Shown here in pieces: positions 55,154 through 62,609 of a stretch of 64,000 nt of DNA (the first letter of the stretch is position 1; the number at the start of each line of letters is the position of its first letter). The notes under the pieces are model-generated. The model saw only the letters and a list, made by a program, of their open reading frames with translations, was not told the DNA's origin and ran no database searches. The stretch comes from Phycisphaerales bacterium (GTDB lineage Bacteria > Planctomycetota > Phycisphaerae > Phycisphaerales > UBA1924), in NCBI GenBank assembly GCA_020849615.1, contig JADLFW010000007.1, forward strand, positions 1 through 64,000. The letters are read 5' to 3'. The position numbers were made by a program, and so were the translations under genes.

Positions 55154-55175
55154 TATACTATGCGTCACATAGTAT
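55154..55175 (+). promoter_or_regulatory. PadR operator overlapping a -10 box
   Basis: The arms ATACTATG (55155-55162) and CATAGTAT (55168-55175) are perfect inverted repeats around the 5-nt spacer CGTCA. TATACT (55154-55159), a good -10 box, overlaps the left arm. The site lies about 30 nt before the PadR start, so it is a strong candidate for autorepression by PadR. Confidence 0.75.
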
Positions 55176-55205
55176 GTGTCACCAAGCCAGAAGATGGAGG
55201 CCGCC

Positions 55206-55562
55206 ATGAAGATCGAGCGGGAACTGATGCGGGGCGCGGGCCCGGTCGCCATCCTCAAGCTCCTGGAACGCCAGGAGATGTACGGATACGAACTCGTCGA
55301 GGCCATCGCCCGCTCCACCGATGGGGTGCTCGCCATGGGCCAGTCCACCCTCTACCCCCTCCTCTACAACCTCGAATCCAAGAGCCTCATCGAAGGCTAC
55401 TGGCGCGATGCCGACTCGGGCCGCGAACGCAAGTACTACCGCCTCACCCCCAAGGGCCGCCGCCGCCTTGCGGATGACACCCGGCAGTGGGAAACGCTCA
55501 TCCGGGCCATGCAGGCCCTCGGCATCGCCCCCGCGCAACTCGCCGCGGGAGGTGCGGCATGA
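55206..55562 (+). CDS. PadR family transcriptional regulator
   Basis: A 118-residue winged-helix regulator. The start at 55206 follows GATGGAGG; an upstream GTG in frame is unlikely. Motifs: GPVAILKLLERQEMYGYELVEAI, GQSTLYPLLYNLESKSLIEGYW and REDxxRKYYRL-like GRERKYYRLTPKGRRRL. It would bind the palindrome just upstream and repress its own operon with the following membrane protein. The ligand is not known. Confidence 0.92.
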   Translation: MKIERELMRGAGPVAILKLLERQEMYGYELVEAIARSTDGVLAMGQSTLYPLLYNLESKSLIEGYWRDADSGRERKYYRLTPKGRRRLADDTRQWETLIRAMQALGIAPAQLAAGGAA

Positions 55563-57463
55563 TGACCACCCCTTCCCGGCCCCCGCCTTCGCTCATCCGC
55601 CGCATGAGCACCACCCCGATGCGCGACTGGATCCGCGGCCGCCTCACGGGCCGGCTCGACCGCGACCGCCTGCTCGAGGATGCCGCTCTGCCCGGGCCGC
55701 TCGCCGAGCTCATCCGGCAGGTCGCCCGCCGCACGCGGCTGTGGCGCACCGAGAAGGTCGAAGTCACCCGCGAGCTCATCGCCCACTTCCGTGATGGCCT
55801 CGCCTCGGGCGCCGACCCCATCGCCCTCGCGGCCGACTTCGGCGACCCCGCCCGCGCGGCCCGGCTCATCCGCCGGGCCAAGCGCCGCGGCCGCCCGCTC
55901 CCCTGGCGGGCCATGATCTACACCCGCAACGGCCTGGCGGGCATCCTGGCGGCAATGGTCATCATCTACATCGGACTTGCGGCCCGGTACTTCACGGGCC
56001 GCCCCACCATCTCCCGTGACTACCTCGCGGAACTCAATCATCCCTCACTTTCCATGTCCGAGTCTGACCGGGCCTGGCCGCTCTATCGCGAGGGGATGTT
56101 CCTCCTTCCGCCCGTGCCACCCGGGCTCGACTCCATCGCGGGGATGCTGGATGCCCTCGATCCGCAGGATCCCCGGCGCGAGCCCTACATCGAGTACCTC
56201 CGGGCCTGCGGGCCGGCGCTGGAGAAGTTCGCACAGGCGGGCGAGCGGCCGGGCCTGGGGGCGATCTTGTCCACCGAGGACGACGCCGAACTCAGCCGCC
56301 ACTGGGAACGCCTCCAAGGTGGCGGCCCGGCCGCTGCGCCTCCACCTTCCGCCGGCGAAGCACCCGACCTCATCTCGGTCCAGATTCGCTATCTGGGAAA
56401 GTTCCGTTCGATCGCCCGGATCCTGGCCGCCGACGCCCAACTGGCCGCGCTGGAGCAAGACAAGGCCCGCGTCGAGCGCGACCTTCAGACCATGGTCGCA
56501 CTGACCGACCACACCATCGACCACCCGTTCCTCATCGGTCAGCTCACCGGCCACGCGCTCATGGCCTACTCCTCTGAGCAGATCCTGCACCACATAGACC
56601 GCTACCCTGATGTACTCACCGAGGACCAGATGCGCAACCTCGCGCACCGACTCTCATCCGTCTCGGATGGAAAGCTCCGTGTTCGCTTGTCCGGCGAAAT
56701 CGCGTTCTTCGACGACCTCATGCAGCACCTGTACACCGACGATGGGCACGGCGATGGACGGCTGGCGGGCGGCGCGGTCCAACTGGCTCAATCATTGCTT
56801 TCCACCTTGCCTTTCAATCATGACCGGCTGACGCTCGACAGCGCAGCCGGGCCTTTGGTGATGGGCGTCACCGCCGGCCGCGCCGAAATCACCCGCCTGT
56901 ACCGCTCGTACGTCGCCGAAGCCCAGGCGCTGGGCGACCAGCCGATGTGGGACCGCGGCGAGCCCAAGGTCACCGCTTCGATCGAGCAGCTGGTTGCCGA
57001 CCCCTTCAAGAAAGCCCGGTACTGGCCCGCGCTGCTCTTGATCCCTGCGTTCGATCGCCTCCCCGCCTCCGCAGATGCCACCACTCAGCGCCGCGATGCG
57101 GCCCTGACGGCGATCGCGCTCGAACTCCACCGGCGCCGGGCGGGCTCGTACCCGGAATCGTTGGCGCCGCTGGCCCCCGCGCTGTTGCCCGAACTCCCCC
57201 CCGACCAGTTCGACGGACGGCCGATCAAGTACTTCATCCGAGATAGCCGGCCCGTGCTCTACTCGATTGGGCCCGACCGCAAGGACGACCGCGGCCGCCC
57301 ACCCAACGCCGAATCCCCCGCGGCGGAGGGTTTCTACTCGCCCGACCAGGCCCGGCGGATGCTGGCCGACCCGGTTCAGCGGGCCCGGATCGACGGGGAC
57401 TGGATCCTGTTCCCGCCCGCCAAACCGACCGTTCCGCCGCCGGAGATGCCCTCCCCTCCCTGA
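55559..57463 (+). CDS. PadR-linked membrane protein with HAAS-like N-terminal domain
   Basis: A 634-residue protein whose start overlaps the PadR stop (ATGA). Residues about 28-115 look like the HAAS/DUF1700-type domain common next to PadR genes (VTRELIAHFRDGLASGADP, LAADFGDPARAARLIRRA). One membrane helix follows (about 120-145, NGLAGILAAMVIIYIGLA), then a large extracytoplasmic helical part. The C-terminus (IKYFIRDSRPVLYSIGPD) resembles the closing strand of GspG-like pseudopilins. No known complete match. It probably senses an envelope signal and works with PadR. Confidence 0.72.
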   Translation: MMTTPSRPPPSLIRRMSTTPMRDWIRGRLTGRLDRDRLLEDAALPGPLAELIRQVARRTRLWRTEKVEVTRELIAHFRDGLASGADPIALAADFGDPARAARLIRRAKRRGRPLPWRAMIYTRNGLAGILAAMVIIYIGLAARYFTGRPTISRDYLAELNHPSLSMSESDRAWPLYREGMFLLPPVPPGLDSIAGMLDALDPQDPRREPYIEYLRACGPALEKFAQAGERPGLGAILSTEDDAELSRHWERLQGGGPAAAPPPSAGEAPDLISVQIRYLGKFRSIARILAADAQLAALEQDKARVERDLQTMVALTDHTIDHPFLIGQLTGHALMAYSSEQILHHIDRYPDVLTEDQMRNLAHRLSSVSDGKLRVRLSGEIAFFDDLMQHLYTDDGHGDGRLAGGAVQLAQSLLSTLPFNHDRLTLDSAAGPLVMGVTAGRAEITRLYRSYVAEAQALGDQPMWDRGEPKVTASIEQLVADPFKKARYWPALLLIPAFDRLPASADATTQRRDAALTAIALELHRRRAGSYPESLAPLAPALLPELPPDQFDGRPIKYFIRDSRPVLYSIGPDRKDDRGRPPNAESPAAEGFYSPDQARRMLADPVQRARIDGDWILFPPAKPTVPPPEMPSPP

Positions 57464-57479
57464 CCAGCGCTGCCGGGCG

Positions 57480-57485
57480 TATCCT
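57480..57485 (+). promoter_or_regulatory. -10-like TATCCT, leaderless thyX start
   Basis: TATCCT ends 6 nt before the thyX ATG at 57492, without a ribosome site. Confidence 0.5.
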
Positions 57486-57491
57486 GCCGCC

Positions 57492-58454
57492 ATGCCCGAC
57501 ACCGCCCCGTCCGTTCCCGGCGCCGCCACTACCTCGAACCCCGCTGCCGCCCTCATCGAACCCAAGCGGGCCACCCCCGAATCGCCCCTGCGCGATGTCA
57601 TGGGCGGCGCCTCGCGCATCGAGCTCAAGGTCCACGAGCAGGGCTTCATCGCCCTCGTCGATGTCATGCCACGGCTGGTCCCCGAGGGCCAGACCGCCGA
57701 TGCCGCCATCGTCCAGGCCGCCCGCGTCTCGTACGGACAGGGCACCAAGCAGGTCAACGAGGACCGCGGCCTGATCCGCTACCTGCTCCGCCACCGCCAC
57801 ACGACGCCGTTCGAGATGGTCGAGTTCAAGTTCCACGTCTGCATGCCCATCTTCGTGGCCCGGCAGTGGATCCGGCACCGCACCGCCAACGTGAACGAAT
57901 ACTCGGGCCGCTACTCGATCGTCCCCGACCGGTTCTACATCCCAACGCTGGATGCGGTGCGCAAGCAATCAGCGAGCAACCGCCAGGGTGGAGAGCAGAC
58001 CTTCCAGGTCAACGATGCCGAGGATCTGCGCACCGCGGAGGAGTTCATCCGCTACCTCGGCGATGTCGAGCAGCGCTACCAGAAGTACCTCGACCTGACC
58101 AACAAGGGTGTTTCCCGCGAACTCGCCCGGCTCGGACTGCCGGTGAACGTCTACACCGAGTGGTACTGGAAGTGCGACCTGCACAACATCCTGCGCTTCC
58201 TGTCCCTCCGGATGGACAAGCACGCCCAGCTCGAGATCCGCGACTACGCCGAGGCGATGCACCGCCTCCTTCAGCCCATCATCCCCATCACGATCGAAGC
58301 TTGGCGCGATTACGAGATGGAGGGCCTGCACCTGACCCGCCTCGAGATTGAGGCCATCCGCGACCTGAAGGCTGGCGGCCCCGGCCTCCTGCCCACCGAG
58401 AACAAGCGCGAACAGGCCGAATGGTCCGAAAAGCGGGCCCGGCTCGGTCTCTGA
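57492..58454 (+). CDS. thyX: flavin-dependent thymidylate synthase
   Basis: ThyX makes dTMP from dUMP using FAD, methylenetetrahydrofolate and NADPH. The signature RHRTxxxNExSxR is present as RHRTANVNEYSGR (about residues 129-141), and HTTPFEMVEFKFHVCMPIFVARQW precedes it in shorter pieces. LRMDKHAQLEIRDYAEAM completes the active site. The first 40 residues are a variable extension, giving 320 residues against the usual 220-250. Confidence 0.95.
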   Translation: MPDTAPSVPGAATTSNPAAALIEPKRATPESPLRDVMGGASRIELKVHEQGFIALVDVMPRLVPEGQTADAAIVQAARVSYGQGTKQVNEDRGLIRYLLRHRHTTPFEMVEFKFHVCMPIFVARQWIRHRTANVNEYSGRYSIVPDRFYIPTLDAVRKQSASNRQGGEQTFQVNDAEDLRTAEEFIRYLGDVEQRYQKYLDLTNKGVSRELARLGLPVNVYTEWYWKCDLHNILRFLSLRMDKHAQLEIRDYAEAMHRLLQPIIPITIEAWRDYEMEGLHLTRLEIEAIRDLKAGGPGLLPTENKREQAEWSEKRARLGL

Positions 58455-58509
58455 CCTTTCCGGCCCCCCGACCAAGCCAGCCAATTATGACGCCGAGCCC
58501 ATAAAACCC

Positions 58510-58537
58510 GGGGGCGTAGACGCCCCTCCCCCGTTTT
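58510..58537 (+). terminator. weak terminator candidate after thyX
   Basis: The arms GGGGCG (58511-58516) and CGCCCC (58521-58526) flank the loop TAGA. A short T-run (58534-58537) comes 7 nt after the hairpin. The distance makes this only a possible intrinsic terminator. The rest of the 264-nt gap to the next gene shows no gene. Confidence 0.3.
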
Positions 58538-58718
58538 CTCCGCCCGGGCCGAGAAATCCGCCCCCGATTGCTGGCGGCACGCGGCGGGCGTGGCACTTTC
58601 CACTCCAGAGAGGCGGGTTTCACCCGGCCGACCGCGTTCTCGGACTTTCCGCGCCGAGCGTTCGCGCCGATCCCGCACACCGTTCGCGCCCGTCGTGGGG
58701 CAAGCCAGGAGAGATGTC

Positions 58719-59474
58719 ATGCAGAAGCAGCTGGTCCTGCTCCCCCTCGTCGTGCTCGCGGCCGGATCGGCCCGGGCCGATGTCGTCCCGGCGTTCAGCG
58801 TCACCCCGTTCACGCTGCACAACGGCGACCCCGTGCCCGTTCCACAGACCCTCGCCGCCCCCGGCGCGATCGCCTGGCGGACCGATGTCGAAAACGTTTA
58901 CCCGCAGAACGTCTCCGTCGGCGACCGCCAGGTCCTCGACTGGGCCGATGTCGCCTCCGGAACCCAGGTTTCCGGCTTTGACATCGCGTACTTCACCGAC
59001 AGCACCACCCCCGTGACGCTCAACGTCCGGTTCTACTCCCCTGATGATGGCAGCCGCAGCCCGTCCACGCTGGTCTCCGCCTTCACCCTCCCCAACCTGC
59101 CGGGCCGGGGAGGCCACAAGGTCTCGATCGACCTCCGCGAGATGTTCGGCTTCACCATCGCCGGCTCCGACCTCGACGGCGATGACCTCACCGACTTTGC
59201 CTACAGCATCAGCTTCGTTGATGCCGGCACCGGCTCGTTCTACGGGCCGCTCTTCAGCTCCGGCGGCCCGGGCGCGACCGCCGAGTACGACCTGTACGCC
59301 GGGCCCAAGGACTCCGGCGGCGCCTACGACGGCACCTTCACCTACCCCGCGTTCCCCGGCATCGACACCCCGCAGGAGTTCCTGCGCATCTACTCGCCCG
59401 TCCCCGCCCCCGGAGCGGTGACCCTGGCCGCGCTGGGCGCCTTGACCGGCCTCTCGCGTCGAACGCGGCGCTGA
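58719..59474 (+). CDS. secreted protein with PEP-CTERM-like sorting tail
   Basis: A 251-residue exported protein. The ATG at 58719 has AGGAGAG about 7 nt upstream. A signal peptide ends at ARADVV. The middle is a beta-rich domain (VSGFDIAYFTDSTTPVTLNV, GFTIAGSDLDGDDLTDF). The tail VPAPGAVTLAALGALTG followed by an Arg-rich end is the PEP-CTERM-type sorting signal seen in Phycisphaerae. It is likely processed by an exosortase and anchored in the envelope or exopolymer. Function otherwise unknown. Confidence 0.82.
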   Translation: MQKQLVLLPLVVLAAGSARADVVPAFSVTPFTLHNGDPVPVPQTLAAPGAIAWRTDVENVYPQNVSVGDRQVLDWADVASGTQVSGFDIAYFTDSTTPVTLNVRFYSPDDGSRSPSTLVSAFTLPNLPGRGGHKVSIDLREMFGFTIAGSDLDGDDLTDFAYSISFVDAGTGSFYGPLFSSGGPGATAEYDLYAGPKDSGGAYDGTFTYPAFPGIDTPQEFLRIYSPVPAPGAVTLAALGALTGLSRRTRR

Positions 59475-59489
59475 CCTCTACACTCGGGC

Positions 59490-60062
59490 ATGCTCACGCC
59501 CGAGTTCCTCCGCGGCAAGTTCGGCCGGGCCCGCCCCTACCGCGACTACATCGCCACCGGCACACCCGGCCAACGCGACAACTGGGCCCGCGCCCAATCC
59601 ACGATCCACCTGACCGCCGACCAGGCCGACCTGGTCGGCGGCTTTGTTCGCAGGATGCCCGTCCTGGTCATCTCGGGCACCTGGTGCGGCGACTGCGTGC
59701 AGCAGGGCCCCATGCTCGCGGCCATCGCGGCCGCCAACCCCGGGCTGATCGACCTGCGCTTCCTCGACCGCGATGAGAACTCGGACCTCGCCGAGCAGGT
59801 GCGCATCTGCGGGGGCCTCCGGGTGCCTACCGCCATCTTTATGAATGAGGAGTTCGAGTTCGTGTCGCTGCTGGGTGATCGGACCCTCTCCCGCTACCGC
59901 GCGATCGCGTCCGAGAAGCTCGGCGCCGCCTGCCCGCTGCCCGGCGCGCCGCTCCCGCCAGATCAGTCCGCCGCGACACTCCAGGACTGGGTCAACGAGT
60001 TCGAGCGCGTGCACCTCCTGCTCAGGCTCAGCCCGAATCTGCGAGAACGGCACCAGGATTGA
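59490..60062 (+). CDS. thioredoxin-family protein with CGDC motif
   Basis: A 190-residue cytoplasmic thioredoxin-like protein. The motif SGTWCGDCVQQGPML has Cys66 and Cys69, and VPTAIFMNEEFEFV carries the cis-Pro. This CGDC form occurs in a bacterial thioredoxin subgroup; the partner is unknown. TACACT lies 5 nt before the ATG at 59490, which is 16 nt after the previous stop. Confidence 0.88.
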   Translation: MLTPEFLRGKFGRARPYRDYIATGTPGQRDNWARAQSTIHLTADQADLVGGFVRRMPVLVISGTWCGDCVQQGPMLAAIAAANPGLIDLRFLDRDENSDLAEQVRICGGLRVPTAIFMNEEFEFVSLLGDRTLSRYRAIASEKLGAACPLPGAPLPPDQSAATLQDWVNEFERVHLLLRLSPNLRERHQD

Positions 60063-60187
60063 CTCGCCCAGCTGACGGAAACTTCGCTGCGCAAACGGCG
60101 CGGTAGTAGCAGCTTGCCCGTCCCCCAGCGATTACGGACGTTGTTATCCGAAACCATTGCAAATACACGACTTGCGCACAAATCCTC

Positions 60188-60216
60188 TTGACAGCCCCCG
60201 GATGCCGAGGCATACT
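60188..60216 (+). promoter_or_regulatory. strong sigma-70 type promoter
   Basis: TTGACA (60188-60193, perfect consensus) and CATACT (60211-60216) are separated by 17 nt. It drives the PEP-CTERM gene at 60413 with an untranslated leader of about 190 nt. It is the best promoter in the window. Confidence 0.85.
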
Positions 60217-60412
60217 CACCGTCGTAGGGTTGTTGAGGGAGAGTCTCAGAGAGAGCGACTCGTGTCGGCTTGGTTTCCGGGGGGCCAGACGGTTCGGAGT
60301 TAGCCGTCCAACCCACACTCCTCTTCCCGATTGAACAGCCCTCGTGGTTTGCGCCGCCGCCCATTTCCGCGGGGGGCGTCGCCGGGTACAGCAGGTTCAT
60401 AGGAGACTTGAG
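60217..60412 (+). other. long 5' leader of the second PEP-CTERM-like gene
   Basis: The gap from 60063 to 60412 holds the promoter and then a leader of about 190 nt. The leader has purine-rich runs (GAGGGAGAG) and GC-rich segments able to pair (around 60350-60385), and ends in AGGAGACTTGAG just before the ATG. I recognise no known riboswitch class. It could carry a regulatory RNA structure. Confidence 0.45.
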
Positions 60413-61162
60413 ATGAAGAAGTGTGTTGGTTTGCTGGCGCTTATGGCGCTGGCCGGTGCGGCGCAGGCTGAAATCGTCGATGTGGGCCACTTCGTGATCG
60501 ACCGCGTGACGGGCCAGCCCACCAGCGGCGGCTCCAGCGCCGACGCCACGCTCGAGCGCTACCGCAACTGGGCCGCTCCCTCGACGCTCCTGGCCGGCTT
60601 CGCCCAGGGCCTCGGCTCGCTGACCGGTGACGATGTCAACCTGGTCGCCGGCCCCGCCCTGCTCGACACGATGGGCTTCTCGATCTACAACGGCAACGCC
60701 GCGGGCCAGCGCCTCGCGTTCGCCGATGGCGAGATCGACTTCTTCCGCCAGAGCGACGGCTCCTTCATCGGCGGCTTCCTGTGGAACGCCGACCTCGCCA
60801 CGATCCTGGGCTCGGGCGGCCTCGACGGCGGCAGCTCGGTCCGCCTGTCGTTCGCGGCCGGCTCGCTCGTGAGCCTCGGCATCAACCTGGAGTCGGCCAT
60901 GTACGTCACCCAGACGTTCACGACCGCCACGCTGCCCCTCGGCGGCTCGGACGCCAGCATCGGCCAGCAGATCCGCAACCCTCCCGCGATCGGCACCAGC
61001 GCCGACCTGCTCATCATCGGCGGCGTGATCACCACCAGCCCCTTCGCCGGCAACCCCGTCGGCAACATGTCCTGGACGATCACCACCACCGATGTCCCCG
61101 CCCCCGGCGCCGTGGCGCTGCTGGGCCTGGGCGGCCTCGTCGCCGGCCGCCGCCGCCGCTGA
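60413..61162 (+). CDS. secreted protein with PEP-CTERM-like sorting tail, highly expressed in appearance
   Basis: A 249-residue exported protein. AGGAG precedes the ATG at 60413. The signal peptide is MKKCVGLLALMALAGAAQA. The mature domain is beta-rich (VDVGHFVIDRVTG, LLDTMGFSIYNGNAAG). The tail begins VPAPGAVALLGLGGLVAG and ends in RRRR, a typical Phycisphaerae sorting signal. A consensus promoter and a strong terminator frame the gene, and codon use is very regular, which suggests abundant expression. The function is unknown; surface or exopolymer protein is inferred. Confidence 0.85.
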   Translation: MKKCVGLLALMALAGAAQAEIVDVGHFVIDRVTGQPTSGGSSADATLERYRNWAAPSTLLAGFAQGLGSLTGDDVNLVAGPALLDTMGFSIYNGNAAGQRLAFADGEIDFFRQSDGSFIGGFLWNADLATILGSGGLDGGSSVRLSFAAGSLVSLGINLESAMYVTQTFTTATLPLGGSDASIGQQIRNPPAIGTSADLLIIGGVITTSPFAGNPVGNMSWTITTTDVPAPGAVALLGLGGLVAGRRRR

Positions 61163-61203
61163 GCCGCGTTCGAGTCCTGTCCTGTCACACTTGATCTCTT
61201 CGG

Positions 61204-61236
61204 GGAGGCCCGCGCTGAGCGCGGGCCTCCTTTTTT
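61204..61236 (+). terminator. strong intrinsic terminator
   Basis: The arms GGAGGCCCGCGC (61204-61215) and GCGCGGGCCTCC (61219-61230) form a perfect 12-bp stem with the loop TGA, followed by TTTTTT. It ends the PEP-CTERM-like gene transcript just before the convergent release-factor-like gene. Confidence 0.95.
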
Positions 61237-61248
61237 CCCAGCGCCGGA

Positions 61249-61797
61249 TCAGTGCAGCGCGTGCAGGCCCCGCTCCGCCCGCTGCCGGTTCCACCGCTCC
61301 ATCGCGGGCGGGTGGTCCTTTACGAGCTTGATCAGCTGGCTCGCCGAGCACTCCAGACGCAGCGCCGCCTTCTTCGCATCCAGCCCGCACGCCTCGATCA
61401 CCTCCAGCGCCTCGGCCAGCAGCACCGGGTAGTCCCGGTGCTCGGGGTTCACCGCGATCCGCCCCCCCCGGCACCGCGACCTCCACAACTCCGACCGCAC
61501 ATCGCCGATCGGCACGGGCCGCCTGATGCCCATCGCCAGCGCCAGCCGCAGCCGGAAGACCGCCACCTTCTTGTTCTCCTCGGCGCTGCGCCGTTCGCCC
61601 GCCTGCGCCATCACGCCCGTCGGCAAGTGCGTCAGCGTCACCTTCGTCTCGACCTTGTTGCGGTGCTGACCGCCGGGCCCGGATGACCGCCCCTTGCCGA
61701 TCTCGCACTGCCCGAGCAGCTCTTCATCGCTGAGTCCGGCAGGATGCGCGGGCCTGGGCGGCGGGGGCGGCGGCCGGAGCGGATCAGCGCCGCTCAT
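61249..61797 (-). CDS. release-factor-like protein (GGQ domain)
   Basis: A 182-residue protein with the peptidyl-tRNA hydrolysis domain of class I release factors: SSGPGGQHRNKVETKV with the GGQ at residues 42-44, and THLPTGVMAQAGERRS. No codon-recognition domains are present. Such proteins (ArfB-like and relatives) rescue stalled ribosomes. The C-terminal part (LDAKKAALRLECSASQLIKL) differs from ArfB, which has a basic tail, so it belongs to another small GGQ group. The start overlaps the next gene's stop (ATGA). Confidence 0.85.
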   Translation of the reverse strand: MSGADPLRPPPPPPRPAHPAGLSDEELLGQCEIGKGRSSGPGGQHRNKVETKVTLTHLPTGVMAQAGERRSAEENKKVAVFRLRLALAMGIRRPVPIGDVRSELWRSRCRGGRIAVNPEHRDYPVLLAEALEVIEACGLDAKKAALRLECSASQLIKLVKDHPPAMERWNRQRAERGLHALH

Positions 61798-62609
61798 GGC
61801 GACCCCGCCGGCGCGGCCCCTGGAGCCGGGCCCGGCGGGCTCGACCAGGCCCGCTCGATCACCGCCAGCCCCTCCGGATCAACCTCGGCGAGCTCTGCAC
61901 GCGTCATGGGCGCAAAGTCGTTGCGGCCGAAGCAGGCCTCGGTCAGCTCGGCGAAGTACTCGCGGTCGTTGTTCAGCGCGTAGGCCCGCCGCAACTCGCC
62001 GGGCCCGGCCAGCACGTGCGCCACCCGCTCGTACTTGCCCGCCGCGACGGCCCGTTCAAACGCGGCCCTGATATCCCCATCGCCGGGCCGGATCGCGGCG
62101 TGGTAGGCGTGCGCCAGCTCGTGCAGCACCATCATCGGCTGCTCGGCCCGCCACAGCAGGTAGTCATCCGCGTTGCAGATCTCGATCCCCCCGGCACGCT
62201 CGGCCCCCAGCCCGTTGGCCGCGACCCAGCCCGCCGATTCGTGGAAGCACATCCCTCGGCCCGTGAACCCCTCGCGCGGCTCCAGCGATGGGCTGATCCA
62301 GATCGTGACCCGCGACCGCAGGACCGTCATCGCCGGGCCCGGCACCGCCGCTTCGATGATGGTCAGATCGGTCTCCAGCGCGGTCCGGACCCGCCGGGCC
62401 TCCAGCGGTCGCGATCGCGCCCAGTCGGCCCGGATCATCGCCCGGAACCCTTTCACTTCCGCCGCCTCGTAACGATCGGGAAGCTCCTCGGCGGGCGTTG
62501 CCACCGCGACGGGCGCACCCTCCGCCGGCGCAGCCGGGCCGCTCGCGGGCGGGCCGGCGCACACAGCGCGGGCGGCGAAGATGAAGATCAGCGGCAGCGC
62601 GTTCAGCAT
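61794..62609 (-). CDS. exported HExxH metallopeptidase-like protein
   Basis: A 271-residue protein with an N-terminal signal peptide (ALPLIFIFAARAVCAG). HELAH at residues 163-167 gives two zinc ligands, and EYFAELTEACFG (about 220) supplies the third, as in gluzincins of the anthrax-lethal-factor-like (ATLF) group. The C-terminus is Pro-rich. It sits between tsaD and the release-factor gene with overlaps on both sides, so it is in one operon. Substrate unknown. Confidence 0.75.
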   Translation of the reverse strand: MLNALPLIFIFAARAVCAGPPASGPAAPAEGAPVAVATPAEELPDRYEAAEVKGFRAMIRADWARSRPLEARRVRTALETDLTIIEAAVPGPAMTVLRSRVTIWISPSLEPREGFTGRGMCFHESAGWVAANGLGAERAGGIEICNADDYLLWRAEQPMMVLHELAHAYHAAIRPGDGDIRAAFERAVAAGKYERVAHVLAGPGELRRAYALNNDREYFAELTEACFGRNDFAPMTRAELAEVDPEGLAVIERAWSSPPGPAPGAAPAGSP

